From positions 744,001 through 808,000 of the forward strand of contig NZ_JASNWE010000005.1 of the NCBI RefSeq assembly GCF_030283145.1: a DNA stretch of 64,000 bases, in the 5' to 3' direction. A program made the position numbers and the translations under genes. Positions within the stretch are counted from its first letter, which is position 1, and every line of letters starts with the position of its first letter. The stretch comes from Actinomadura xylanilytica. Lineage in GTDB: Bacteria > Actinomycetota > Actinomycetes > Streptosporangiales > Streptosporangiaceae. This document shows, one piece after another, positions 25,907 to 33,811 of the stretch. The notes under the pieces were generated by a model. That model was not told the DNA's origin, made no database searches, and was given only the letters and a program-made list of their open reading frames with translations.

Positions 25907-26506
25907 TCAGGCCGGTTCCCCGCCGGACCCCGCCACACGCTCGGCGTGGTCGAGCGCCTCGGGCGTGTCGCAGTCGTACCAGGGCGGACGGTCCCGGCAC
26001 TCCAGCGCGACCCGCACGGGTTCCAGCGGCGCGAGCAACCCGCGCAGCGAGCCGCCCTCGTAGACGTCCAGCGCCGCGCGCAGCGGCGCGGTGCGCCAGC
26101 ATCCGGCCAGCCACTGCTCACGGCCGCCGTCGTCGACGAGCACGGCGCCGGGGGCGTCCGCGCGGTGCGCCTCGGCCAGCAGGGCCGCCAGGTGCGGGGG
26201 GCGCAGGAACGGGAGGTCGGCGGCGAGCAGCGCCGCCCAGGGCGCCCGCACCTCGGCCAGCCCGGCGCGCAGGGCCGGGACGGGACCCGCGCCGGGCGGG
26301 TCCTCGCGCACGACGACCACGCCGGGCAGCCCGGGGCGCGGCGGCCCCACCACCACCAGCCGGGCGGCCCCGGCGGCGGCGCCGGCCACCCAGGCGATCA
26401 GCGGCCGGCCGCCGACCGGGGCAGCGGGCTTGTCGGCGCCGCCGAGCCGCCGGGCGCGCCCGCCCGCGAGCACGACGGCGTCGAACGGGCCGGCGGTGAT
26501 GGTCAG
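25907..26506 (-). CDS. mobA: MobA-like molybdenum cofactor nucleotidyltransferase
   Basis: About 200 residues. FDAVVLAGGRARRLGGADKPAAPVGG is the nucleotide-binding start of the MobA/GlmU fold, followed by LAADLPFL (metal site). MobA joins GMP to molybdopterin. No ATG, GTG or TTG exists at a sensible place: the best fit is CTG 26506, which would give MTITAGPFDAVVLAGG and overlap the moaA stop as CTGA. An in-frame GTG exists only inside the LAGG motif. It is in an operon after moaA and before DUF6457. Confidence 0.82.
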   Translation of the reverse strand: MTITAGPFDAVVLAGGRARRLGGADKPAAPVGGRPLIAWVAGAAAGAARLVVVGPPRPGLPGVVVVREDPPGAGPVPALRAGLAEVRAPWAALLAADLPFLRPPHLAALLAEAHRADAPGAVLVDDGGREQWLAGCWRTAPLRAALDVYEGGSLRGLLAPLEPVRVALECRDRPPWYDCDTPEALDHAERVAGSGGEPA

Positions 26507-27492
26507 CCCCCGATCGCCGACATGGGCCGGGCGGGCTGGAGGAAGGCGGGGTCGTCGATGCCGTGCCCGGCGCGCTTGGCGCGCACCGCGGCGCGCCACC
26601 GCCCGGCGAGGTCGGCGTCGGACGCACCGCCGCGCAGCGCGTCGCGCAGGTTGGACTCCTCGGTCGCGAACAGGCAGTTGCGGATCTGCCCGTCGGCGGT
26701 GAGCCGGACCCGGTCGCACGCGCCGCAGAACGGGCGGGTCACCGATCCGATCACGCCGACCCGGCCGGGTCCGGCGCCGATCAGGAAGTCCTCGGCCGGG
26801 GCGCTGCCGCGCGCGCCGGCCTCGTCCGGCGTCAGCGCGAAGGCCGCGCCGAGCAGCTCCAGGATCTCGTCCGCGGTGATCATGCCGTCGCGGGTCCAGC
26901 CGTGCTGGGCGTCCAGCGGCATCTGCTCGATGAACCGCAGCAGGTAGCCGTGGTCGAGGCAGTAGCGCAGCAGCGGGACCGCCTCGCGGTCGTTGACGCC
27001 GCGCATCAGCACCGCGTTGACCTTGACGGGCCGCAGCCCGGCGTCCCGCGCCGCGGCGAGCCCCTCGAGGACGTCGTCCAGCCGGTCGCGGTGCGCGAGC
27101 CGCTTGAAGACCTCGCGGTCGAGGGTGTCGAGCGAGACGTTCACCCGGTCGAGCCCCGCGTCCGCGAGCGGCCCGGCCAGGCGCGCGAGCCCGATGCCGT
27201 TGGTGGTCAGCGAGATCCGGGGGCGCGGGCGGAGCGCGGCGGTGCGCGCCACGATGCCGGTGACGCCGCGCCGGAGCAGCGGCTCGCCACCGGTGAAGCG
27301 GACCTCGGTGACGCCGAGCTCCTCGACGCCGATCGCGACCAGCCGCACCAGCTCGTCATCGGTGAGAAGCTCGGGCTTGGGCAGCCAGTCGAGCCCCTCT
27401 GGCGGCATGCAGTAGGCGCACCGGAGGTTGCACCGGTCGGTGAGGGAGACCCGCAGGTCGGTGGCGGTACGACCGAAGGTGTCGACCAGCAC
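26503..27492 (-). CDS. moaA: GTP 3',8-cyclase MoaA
   Basis: A 329-residue radical SAM enzyme that starts molybdopterin synthesis. The N-terminal cluster is bound by Cys21, Cys25 and Cys28 (CNLRCAYC), and the C-terminal cluster by Cys256, Cys259 and Cys273 (CGACDRV...RNC). RFTGGEPLLR is the SAM-binding GGE. The protein ends SAIGG, the double-Gly tail needed by MoaA. GTG 27492 has AAAGGGGCG upstream. With mobA it supplies cofactor for enzymes such as the FdhF/YdeP protein nearby. Confidence 0.97.
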   Translation of the reverse strand: MLVDTFGRTATDLRVSLTDRCNLRCAYCMPPEGLDWLPKPELLTDDELVRLVAIGVEELGVTEVRFTGGEPLLRRGVTGIVARTAALRPRPRISLTTNGIGLARLAGPLADAGLDRVNVSLDTLDREVFKRLAHRDRLDDVLEGLAAARDAGLRPVKVNAVLMRGVNDREAVPLLRYCLDHGYLLRFIEQMPLDAQHGWTRDGMITADEILELLGAAFALTPDEAGARGSAPAEDFLIGAGPGRVGVIGSVTRPFCGACDRVRLTADGQIRNCLFATEESNLRDALRGGASDADLAGRWRAAVRAKRAGHGIDDPAFLQPARPMSAIGG

Positions 27493-27640
27493 GGGCGCCC
27501 CTTTCCTACCGGTGGGCGGCGACCCCGCCCGGTTGACGCGGAAGGTCCCAGCCTATGCGGCGGTTGACGATCCGCTCCCGCGCGGGGGACGGTAGCGGCC
27601 TGATCATCGGCGGATTCACGGAGGGCTCCCGGACGGCGGC

Positions 27641-27659
27641 CCTCCCGCCACACGGGAGG
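27641..27659 (+). promoter_or_regulatory. Hairpin that masks the ribosome binding site of the lipase gene
   Basis: CCTCCCG (27641-27647) pairs with CGGGAGG (27653-27659) over a 5-nt loop. The 3' arm is the SD sequence of the GTG at 27665. Folding would hide the SD, so translation may depend on unfolding by temperature, a protein or a ribosome. Confidence 0.5.
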
Positions 27660-27664
27660 TACGG

Positions 27665-28471
27665 GTGACCACGCCACGTGAATGGGAGTTCGCGGGAGCA
27701 CGGGGAGCCGTCACGGCCCGCGCCTGGACCGGCGGAAGCCCCCGCTACACCGCGCTCCTGGTGCACGGCTACGGTGAGCACCTCGGCCGCTACCAGCATG
27801 TGGCCGACGCGCTGGTGCGGCACGGCGCCGCCGTCTGCGGCCCCGACCACGCCGGGCACGGCCGCTCCGCGGGCGAACGCGTCCTGATCGACGACGTCGA
27901 GGACCTGGTCGCCGACGTGCACGCGGTCGCCGGGGCGGCCCGGTCCGACCACCCCGAGCTGCCGGTGGTGCTGATCGGCCACTCGATGGGCGGGCTGGTC
28001 GCCGCCCGCTACGCGCAGCTGCACGGCGCCGGGCTCGCGGCGCTGGTGCTGTCGGGCCCGGTCATCGGCCGGTGGGACGTGCTGACCACGCTCCTCGCGC
28101 TGGAGGAGATGCCCGACGTGCCGATCGACCCGGCCGCCCTGTCCCGCGACCCCGCGGTCGGCCGCGCCTACGCCGCGGACCCGCTCATCTGGCACGGCCC
28201 GTTCAAACGCGCCACCGTCCGGGCGCTGGACGCGTGCATCACCCGGGTCAACGAGCACGGCTCGCTCGGCACGCTGCCCACCCTGTGGGCGCACGGCTCC
28301 GACGACGGCGTGGTCCCCATCGAAGGCAGCCGCACCGGCATCGAGGCGGTGCGCGGCGGCGACCTCACCGAGCGGGTCTACCCGGGTGCACGGCACGAGA
28401 TCTTCAACGAGACCAACCGCGACGAGGTCCTCGCCGACGTCACCGCGTTCATCGACCGCGCCCTCGCCTGA
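27665..28471 (+). CDS. Alpha/beta hydrolase, monoacylglycerol lipase / lysophospholipase type
   Basis: A 268-residue protein. LLVHGYGEHLGRYQHVADALVRHGAAVCGPDHAGHGRS is characteristic of the Hydrolase_4 (monoglyceride lipase) family. GHSMGG holds the nucleophile, GSDDGVVP the Asp and GARHEIFNE the His. It should release fatty acids from monoacylglycerols or lysophospholipids. The start GTG 27665 has its SD inside a hairpin. It is divergent from moaA and convergent with rtcB. Confidence 0.9.
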   Translation: MTTPREWEFAGARGAVTARAWTGGSPRYTALLVHGYGEHLGRYQHVADALVRHGAAVCGPDHAGHGRSAGERVLIDDVEDLVADVHAVAGAARSDHPELPVVLIGHSMGGLVAARYAQLHGAGLAALVLSGPVIGRWDVLTTLLALEEMPDVPIDPAALSRDPAVGRAYAADPLIWHGPFKRATVRALDACITRVNEHGSLGTLPTLWAHGSDDGVVPIEGSRTGIEAVRGGDLTERVYPGARHEIFNETNRDEVLADVTAFIDRALA

Positions 28472-28556
28472 CGGGCGGTGACGGGCCGCAGCCCGATGAC
28501 GGTGTGCTCGCGGCCGTTCAGCCGTACCGTCCGGCGGTGCAGCTTCAGGCCGTCGG

Positions 28557-28584
28557 CAGCGGCCCGCGCGGTCGCGGGCCGCTG
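28557..28584. terminator. Strong hairpin between lipase and rtcB
   Basis: A perfect 12-bp stem (28557-28568 with 28573-28584) and a 4-nt loop, followed on the + strand by CTCTTT. It lies between convergent genes and probably ends the lipase transcript. Confidence 0.8.
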
Positions 28585-28601
28585 CTCTTTGCCCATCTCC
28601 C

Positions 28602-29798
28602 TCAACCGCCCTTTACGCAGACGAGCTGGCGCAGGTGCGCGACGACCTCGACCAGGTCGGACTGCGCCGCCATTACCGACTCCAGGTCCTTGTAGGCGCC
28701 GGGGATCTCGTCGAGCACGCCCCCGTCCTTGCGGCACTCCACGCCCTCTGTCTGCGCGATCAGGTCGTCGACGGTGAACGACTTGCGGGCCTTGTTGCGG
28801 CTCATCCGGCGGCCCGCGCCGTGCGAGGCCGAGTTGTAGGACTCCTCGTTGCCGAGCCCGCGCACGATGTAGGTGCCGGTCGCCATCGAGCCCGGGATGA
28901 TGCCGAGCTCGCCGCCGCCCGCGCGGATCGCGCCCTTGCGGGTGACCAGCAGCTCGACGCCCCCGTAGACCTCCTCGGCCACGTAGTTGTGGTGGCAGGA
29001 GATGATCTGGCCCCAGCCGCAGCGCTTCTCGCCGAACTGCCGGGTCAGCACGCCCTGCGCGAGCGCCATCATGACGGCGCGGTTGCGGCGCGCGTACTCC
29101 TGCGCCCAGAACAGGTCGCGGCGGTAGTCGTCCATCTTGGCGGTGCCGGCCAGGAAGACCGCCAGGTCCTTGTCGGGCAGGTCCTGGTTGTGCGGTAGCT
29201 TCTGCGCGGCCTCGATGTGGTGCGAGGCGAGCTCGTTGCCGATGTTGCGCGACCCCGAGTGCAGCACCAGCCAGATCGCGCCCTCGCCGTCGGCGCAGAC
29301 CTCCAGGAAGTGGTTGCCGCCGCCGAGCGTCCCCATCTGGCCGCGGGCGCGGCCGAGCCGCCCCCGCACGGCGGGGTGGAGGTCGTCGAACTCCTTCCAG
29401 AAGTCGTACCAGCCGCGCTCCTTCAGGCCCGGGAGCCCGGACGGGTCGACCGCGTTCTTGTGCGAGCCGCGGCCGACCGGGATCGCCTTCTCCAGGCGGG
29501 AGCGCAGCGGCGCGAGGTCGTCGGGCAGGTCCTCGACCGTGAGCGCCGACTTCGCCGCGGTCATCCCGCAGCCGATGTCGACGCCGACGGCGGCCGGGGA
29601 CACCGCGTCGCGCATCGCGATCACCGAGCCGACCGTCGCGCCCTTGCCGTAGTGCACGTCGGGCATCACGGCCAGGCCCTCGATCCAGGGCAGGGCCGAC
29701 ACGTTCCTGAGCTGGTCGAGCGCGAGGTCCTCGACCTCGGCGGGGTCGGTCCACATCCGGATCGGAACGCGACCGCCCTTGAGCGTCTGGTGCGGCAT
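28602..29798 (-). CDS. rtcB: RNA-splicing ligase RtcB
   Basis: A 398-residue GTP- and Mn-dependent ligase that joins RNA 2',3'-cyclic phosphate (or 3'-phosphate) to 5'-OH ends. Typical elements: PDVHYGKGATVGSV (metal His49), VGVDIGCGM (Cys77 metal ligand), GSHKN, GGGNHF, CHHNY, and SHGAGRRMSR near the guanylylation site. ATG 29798 has GGAGAG at 8 nt. A TATAGAT box lies about 40 bp upstream. No rtcA or sigma-54 activator gene is adjacent, so it is probably not controlled as in E. coli. Confidence 0.97.
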   Translation of the reverse strand: MPHQTLKGGRVPIRMWTDPAEVEDLALDQLRNVSALPWIEGLAVMPDVHYGKGATVGSVIAMRDAVSPAAVGVDIGCGMTAAKSALTVEDLPDDLAPLRSRLEKAIPVGRGSHKNAVDPSGLPGLKERGWYDFWKEFDDLHPAVRGRLGRARGQMGTLGGGNHFLEVCADGEGAIWLVLHSGSRNIGNELASHHIEAAQKLPHNQDLPDKDLAVFLAGTAKMDDYRRDLFWAQEYARRNRAVMMALAQGVLTRQFGEKRCGWGQIISCHHNYVAEEVYGGVELLVTRKGAIRAGGGELGIIPGSMATGTYIVRGLGNEESYNSASHGAGRRMSRNKARKSFTVDDLIAQTEGVECRKDGGVLDEIPGAYKDLESVMAAQSDLVEVVAHLRQLVCVKGG

Positions 29799-29903
29799 AG
29801 CTGTTTCTCTCCGTCGATATGGGGGACCCGAACCATGATCTATAACGCCAGAAGACCCCTACCCCGTTCAACCGGTTTTCCGCTCCCGGCCGGGACGGGG
29901 CGG

Positions 29904-31670
29904 TCAGGACGGGGCGTCGCCCGGGACCTTGCGGCCCGCGCCGACCCGCTCGGTCAGGCCCAGGCCGTCCAGGTGCTCCAGCAGGGCGATCACGACGCGG
30001 CGGCTGGTGCCGAGGGCGGCGCGGGCCTGGCCCGGCGTGAACGGCTGCGGCAGCTCCGACAGGACGCGCAGCGCCTCGCGGTCGGCGCCGGGCAGCAGGA
30101 CGACGCCGTCGCCGAGCCGGAGCAGCGCACCGGCCCGTCCCGCGGCGGCCAGGCCGTGGCCGGTGAGTCCCAGCTCGGTGAGGCGCTCGGCCGTGGGCGC
30201 GCCGAACGGCGCCGCCGCCAGGTCGGCGCGGAGCCGGTCGAGCGCGCCGCTCAGCTCCGGGGGCAGCGCGGGCGCGGGCCCGTACACCCGGCCCGCCTCC
30301 AGCCGGAGGGGCGGCCGGACGAGCGCGGTGACCAACCGCCGGGCTGGCAGCCCGAGGCGCAGCCGGGCGGCCTCCAGCGGGACGCCGGGGGCCAGCGGGC
30401 GGTCGGCGGCGTGCCGGCGGGTCTCCTCGGTGAGGCGGCCGTGCAGCGCCTCCCAGTGCGCGGGGTCGGCGAACCACTCGTCGCCGAGGGCGACGGCGCC
30501 GGATGGCGGGGCGCAGCCCATCACGGCGAGGTCGGAGCGGCGCAGCACGCCGTGCCGGCGGAGCACCACCGAGCCGTCCGGACGGTCCGGCCAGGAGGCC
30601 AGCTCGCGGGCGCGGGCGGCGCCGGCGCCACGGCGCACCAGCGTCGGGGGCCGCACGTCAAGGACGCTCACCCCCGCGACGGCACGCCGCCCCGGGTCGC
30701 GCAGCAGCGCGGTGTCGCCGACATGGAGGGGCAGCCGCGCGTTCAGCGTGAGGCGGGCGGTGTCGGGGCCGAGCGGGCGGAGCCGCACCGGCACGGCGGC
30801 CGAGCCGATGTGCAGGATCATCTGGCGGGCCAGCCGCCCGGACGCCTCGCCGAACCGGGTCCGCACGTCGACGCTGGTGGTGTGGGTCCAGCTGTCGGGG
30901 GTGACCAGCGCCATGCCGCGCGCGACGTCGTCGCGGCGGGCCCCGCGCAGGTTGAGCGCGACCCGCGCCACCCCGCGCACCGAGTCGCGGGACTCCCTGG
31001 CCGACTCGACGGCGCGGACCGTGACCCGCTCGCCCGCGGGCAGCAGGACCAGCTCGTCGCCCGTGCGGACGGTGCCGGCGGCGAGCGTGCCGGTGACCAC
31101 GGTGCCGCTGCCGGCGACGGTGAACGCGCGGTCGACCCAGAGCCGGACGGGACCGTCCGGGCCCGGGACGGGCAGCCGCGCGGCGAGCCGGTCGAGGGCG
31201 GCGGTGAGCTCGTCCATCCCGGCGCCGGTGACGGTGCTGACGGCGACGGCCTCGACCCCGCTCAGCCCGGTCGTGGCGAGCCGGTCGCGGGCCTGGCGGA
31301 GCGCGAGCCTCGGGTCGGCGAGGTCGGACCGGGTCACCACCAGGACCCCGTGCCGGACGCCGAGGGCGTCCAGGGCCGCCAGGTGCTCCTCCGACTGCGG
31401 CATCCAGCCCTCGTCGGCGGCGACCGCGAGCAGCACCGCCGGGACGGGCCCGGCGCCGGCGAGCATGGTGGTGACGAACCGCTCGTGCCCGGGGACGTCC
31501 ACGAAGGCGAGCCGCTCCCCCGACGGCAGGTCGGTCCAGGCGAATCCGAGGTCGAGGGTCAGGCCCCGGCGGCGCTCCTCGGCGAGCCGGTCGGGCTCCA
31601 TGCCGGTGAGGGCGCGGACGAGCGCGGACTTGCCGTGGTCGACGTGCCCCGCGGTGACGACGACCTGCAT
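29904..31670 (-). CDS. selB: Selenocysteine-specific elongation factor SelB
   Basis: A 588-residue GTPase that brings Sec-tRNA(Sec) to UGA codons with a SECIS hairpin. Domains: EF-Tu-like G domain with AGHVDHGKSAL (P-loop) and DVPGHERFV, beta-barrel domains (FTVAGSGTVVTGTL), and C-terminal winged helices (from about residue 370) that bind the SECIS, ending EHLDGLGLTERVGAGRKVP. The ATG overlaps the selA stop (TGATG), so the two are translationally coupled. Confidence 0.96.
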   Translation of the reverse strand: MQVVVTAGHVDHGKSALVRALTGMEPDRLAEERRRGLTLDLGFAWTDLPSGERLAFVDVPGHERFVTTMLAGAGPVPAVLLAVAADEGWMPQSEEHLAALDALGVRHGVLVVTRSDLADPRLALRQARDRLATTGLSGVEAVAVSTVTGAGMDELTAALDRLAARLPVPGPDGPVRLWVDRAFTVAGSGTVVTGTLAAGTVRTGDELVLLPAGERVTVRAVESARESRDSVRGVARVALNLRGARRDDVARGMALVTPDSWTHTTSVDVRTRFGEASGRLARQMILHIGSAAVPVRLRPLGPDTARLTLNARLPLHVGDTALLRDPGRRAVAGVSVLDVRPPTLVRRGAGAARARELASWPDRPDGSVVLRRHGVLRRSDLAVMGCAPPSGAVALGDEWFADPAHWEALHGRLTEETRRHAADRPLAPGVPLEAARLRLGLPARRLVTALVRPPLRLEAGRVYGPAPALPPELSGALDRLRADLAAAPFGAPTAERLTELGLTGHGLAAAGRAGALLRLGDGVVLLPGADREALRVLSELPQPFTPGQARAALGTSRRVVIALLEHLDGLGLTERVGAGRKVPGDAPS

Positions 31671-32974
31671 CAGTTCCCTTCCAGGGAGGCGAGGACCGCG
31701 GCGCGGATCCGGGAGTCGTCGGCCGGGTCCACCGAGCGCAGGTCGAGCAGCAGCCGCCCGTCCTCGACCCGGCCGATCACCTGGCGGGCGCGCAGCGGGG
31801 CCGCGCAGCCGTCCGGCAGCGACACCGCCGCGCTCGGCAGCTCGACGCCGGGGGCACCGCCCCCGCCGACGACCGCCGTGCTGCCGACCGCGCGGGCGTC
31901 GGCGCCGGCGGCCGACAGCGCGCGGGCGAGGTCCTCGGCGCGGGCGCGCAGCCCGGGGGCCGCGGCGTGCAGCATCGCGGCCACCGGGGGCTCGGGGCCG
32001 CGCAGGGTCGCCTCCAGCGCCGCGAGGGTCATCTTGTCGACGCGCAGCGCCCGGTACAGGGGGTGGCGGCGCAGCCGCGCGACGATGTCGCGGTCGCCGA
32101 GCAGCAGGCCCGCCTGCGGCCCGCCGAGGAGCTTGTCGCCGCTGGCGGTGACCAGCGCGGCGCCGGCCGCGAGCGCGGACGCGGCGTCGGGCTCGCCGGG
32201 CAGCGCCGGGTCGGGCGCCAGCAGCCCGGAGCCGATGTCGGCGACGACCGGGACGCCGAGCGGCGCGAGGTCCCGCACGGCGGCCTCGGCGGTGAAGCCC
32301 TCGATCCGGAAGTTGGACGGGTGGACCTTCAGGATGAACCCGGTGCCGGGGCCGACCGCGGCGGCGTAGTCGGCGGCGGTGGTGCGGTTGGTGGTGCCGA
32401 CCTCGCGGAGCCGCGCGCCGGTGGCCGCCAGCAGGTCGGGGAGCCGGAATCCGTCGCCGATCTCGACCAGCTCGCCGCGGCCGATGACGATCTCGCGGCC
32501 GGCGGCGAGGGCGGTCGCGGCCAGCACCAGCGCGGCGGCGTTGTTGTTGACGACCTGCGCGTCGCCGGCCGCCGGGCAGGCCGCACGCAGGGCGGCGAGC
32601 GCGCCCCGGCCGCGCGGGCCGCGGCGGCCGGAGGGCAGGTCGTACTCGACGTCGGAGCAGCCGGAGGCCGCCGCGACCGCGGCGCGGGCGGCGGTCGACA
32701 GCGGCGCCCGGCCGAGGTTGGTGTGCAGCAGCACGCCGGTGGCGTTCACCACCGGCCGCAGCGACGCGGCGTGCTCGGGCAGCGCGGCGAGCGCGGCCGA
32801 GGCGACGTCGCCGGGCGGGATCTCGCCCGCGCGGGCGCGGCGCTGGGCCGCCGCGACCGCGGACTTGACGATCTCGCGGCCGAGCCGGCGGGACGCGTCC
32901 GCCAGCCGGGGGTCGCCGAGGACGGCATCGGTACGGGGCACGTCTCTCCGGGGGTCGCGCAGACGAAGGTCCAC
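31670..32974 (-). CDS. selA: L-seryl-tRNA(Sec) selenium transferase SelA
   Basis: A 434-residue PLP enzyme that converts Ser-tRNA(Sec) to Sec-tRNA(Sec) with selenophosphate. Signature segments: INATG-like VNATGVLLHTNLGRAPL, VNNNAAAL, GELVEIGDGFRLPD, EVGTTNRT and the PLP lysine Lys281 in SGDKLLGGPQAG. It is first in the selA-selB operon. The start is GTG 32974. Confidence 0.97.
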   Translation of the reverse strand: MDLRLRDPRRDVPRTDAVLGDPRLADASRRLGREIVKSAVAAAQRRARAGEIPPGDVASAALAALPEHAASLRPVVNATGVLLHTNLGRAPLSTAARAAVAAASGCSDVEYDLPSGRRGPRGRGALAALRAACPAAGDAQVVNNNAAALVLAATALAAGREIVIGRGELVEIGDGFRLPDLLAATGARLREVGTTNRTTAADYAAAVGPGTGFILKVHPSNFRIEGFTAEAAVRDLAPLGVPVVADIGSGLLAPDPALPGEPDAASALAAGAALVTASGDKLLGGPQAGLLLGDRDIVARLRRHPLYRALRVDKMTLAALEATLRGPEPPVAAMLHAAAPGLRARAEDLARALSAAGADARAVGSTAVVGGGGAPGVELPSAAVSLPDGCAAPLRARQVIGRVEDGRLLLDLRSVDPADDSRIRAAVLASLEGN

Positions 32975-33045
32975 GGCAGGTAAGCCTAGGGAGCGCAGGG
33001 CCCGTCGCGAAAGCCGAACGGGTCCACACTCCGAGATCGCCTATC

Positions 33046-33705
33046 TCACATCCGCGGGCGGGCCCGCGGGCGGTCCGGACCGTCAGCGGCCCATCCGGCC
33101 GTCCCCGGCCCCGTCCCAGCGCCCGAACCCGTGCCGGCGCCCGAACCCGTGCCGGCGCCCGAACCCGTGCCGGCGCCGGGACCCGGGAGGGCCGCGCACC
33201 CGCCGCCGAGCGACTCGGAGTGCGCGACAAAGTCGTCGACCATCCGGTGGACGAGGCCGGCGAGCAGGCCGCGCTCCTCGGGCGACCAGCCGGCGAGGGC
33301 CTCGTCCATCCACTGCCGCCCGACCGCGCGGACGCACTCCAGCGCCTCGCGGCCGGCGTCGCAGAGCCGCACCCCCTGGGCCCGGCCGTCGAGCGGATCG
33401 GGCACGCGCTCGACGTAGCCGATCTTCTCCAGGCGCTGGACCAAGCGGGTGACGTGCGGCGCCTCGACCGCCAGCCGGACGGCCAGCTCGCTCGGGCGCA
33501 TCGGCGCGCCGTTGTCGGCCAGCGCCCGCAGCAGCGGCACCGCCGCCCGGTCGACCGGGACGCCGGCGGCGGCGACCGTCCGGTCGTGCTGCTTGTTCCG
33601 GGTGAGCATGTGCGAGATCCGGGCGATCGCCCGCTCGATCTCCACGATGTCGCGCGGCACGTCGGCGTCGCGGGGGGTGCCCGCCGGGCGGTGCGGTGAC
33701 GGCAT
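33046..33705 (-). CDS. MarR family transcriptional regulator with Gly-rich repeat tail
   Basis: A 219-residue protein. The MarR core (about residues 20-155) shows AAVPLLRALADNGAPMRPSEL, APHVTRLVQRLEKIGYV (recognition helix) and PDPLDGRAQGVRLCDAGREAL (wing). The C-terminal tail has GAGTGS repeats coded by 18-bp tandem repeats, and is probably disordered. ATG 33705 is preferred over GTG 33714 because GGTGGG lies just before it. A perfect palindrome lies between this gene and the divergent MFS gene, so it probably represses both. Confidence 0.92.
   Translation of the reverse strand: MPSPHRPAGTPRDADVPRDIVEIERAIARISHMLTRNKQHDRTVAAAGVPVDRAAVPLLRALADNGAPMRPSELAVRLAVEAPHVTRLVQRLEKIGYVERVPDPLDGRAQGVRLCDAGREALECVRAVGRQWMDEALAGWSPEERGLLAGLVHRMVDDFVAHSESLGGGCAALPGPGAGTGSGAGTGSGAGTGSGAGTGPGTAGWAADGPDRPRARPRM
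33119..33172. repeat. Three perfect 18-bp tandem repeats in the marR 3' end
   Basis: GCGCCCGAACCCGTGCCG occurs at 33119, 33137 and 33155, followed by a degenerate copy. On the minus strand they encode GAGTGS units of the MarR tail. Identical copies suggest recent expansion and possible strain variation. Confidence 0.9.
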
Positions 33706-33726
33706 GTGACCCACCTTACAGCCTGA

Positions 33727-33743
33727 TTACTTAAGTTAAGTAA
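33727..33743. promoter_or_regulatory. MarR operator between marR and MFS genes
   Basis: TTACTTAAGTTAAGTAA is a perfect 17-bp palindrome (8-bp arms, 1-bp centre). TAGAAT at 33745-33750 could be the -10 box of the MFS gene, so a bound repressor would overlap that promoter. The site lies 22 bp upstream of the marR start. Confidence 0.8.
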
Positions 33744-33811
33744 GTAGAATCTCCCCCGTCACGAAGGCACTCCCCCCGCCGGCGCCCCGCCCGGCCCCCA
33801 CTGGAGGTCAC

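Noticed and set aside
29217..32369. 1050-codon + strand open frame opposite rtcB-selB-selA
   Set aside because: All three genes on the minus strand have full family signatures; the + frame has no recognisable domain.
32975..33045. Possible tRNA-Sec next to selA
   Set aside because: I looked in the gaps around selA, selB and selD for a TTCGA T-loop and a TCA anticodon stem and found none.
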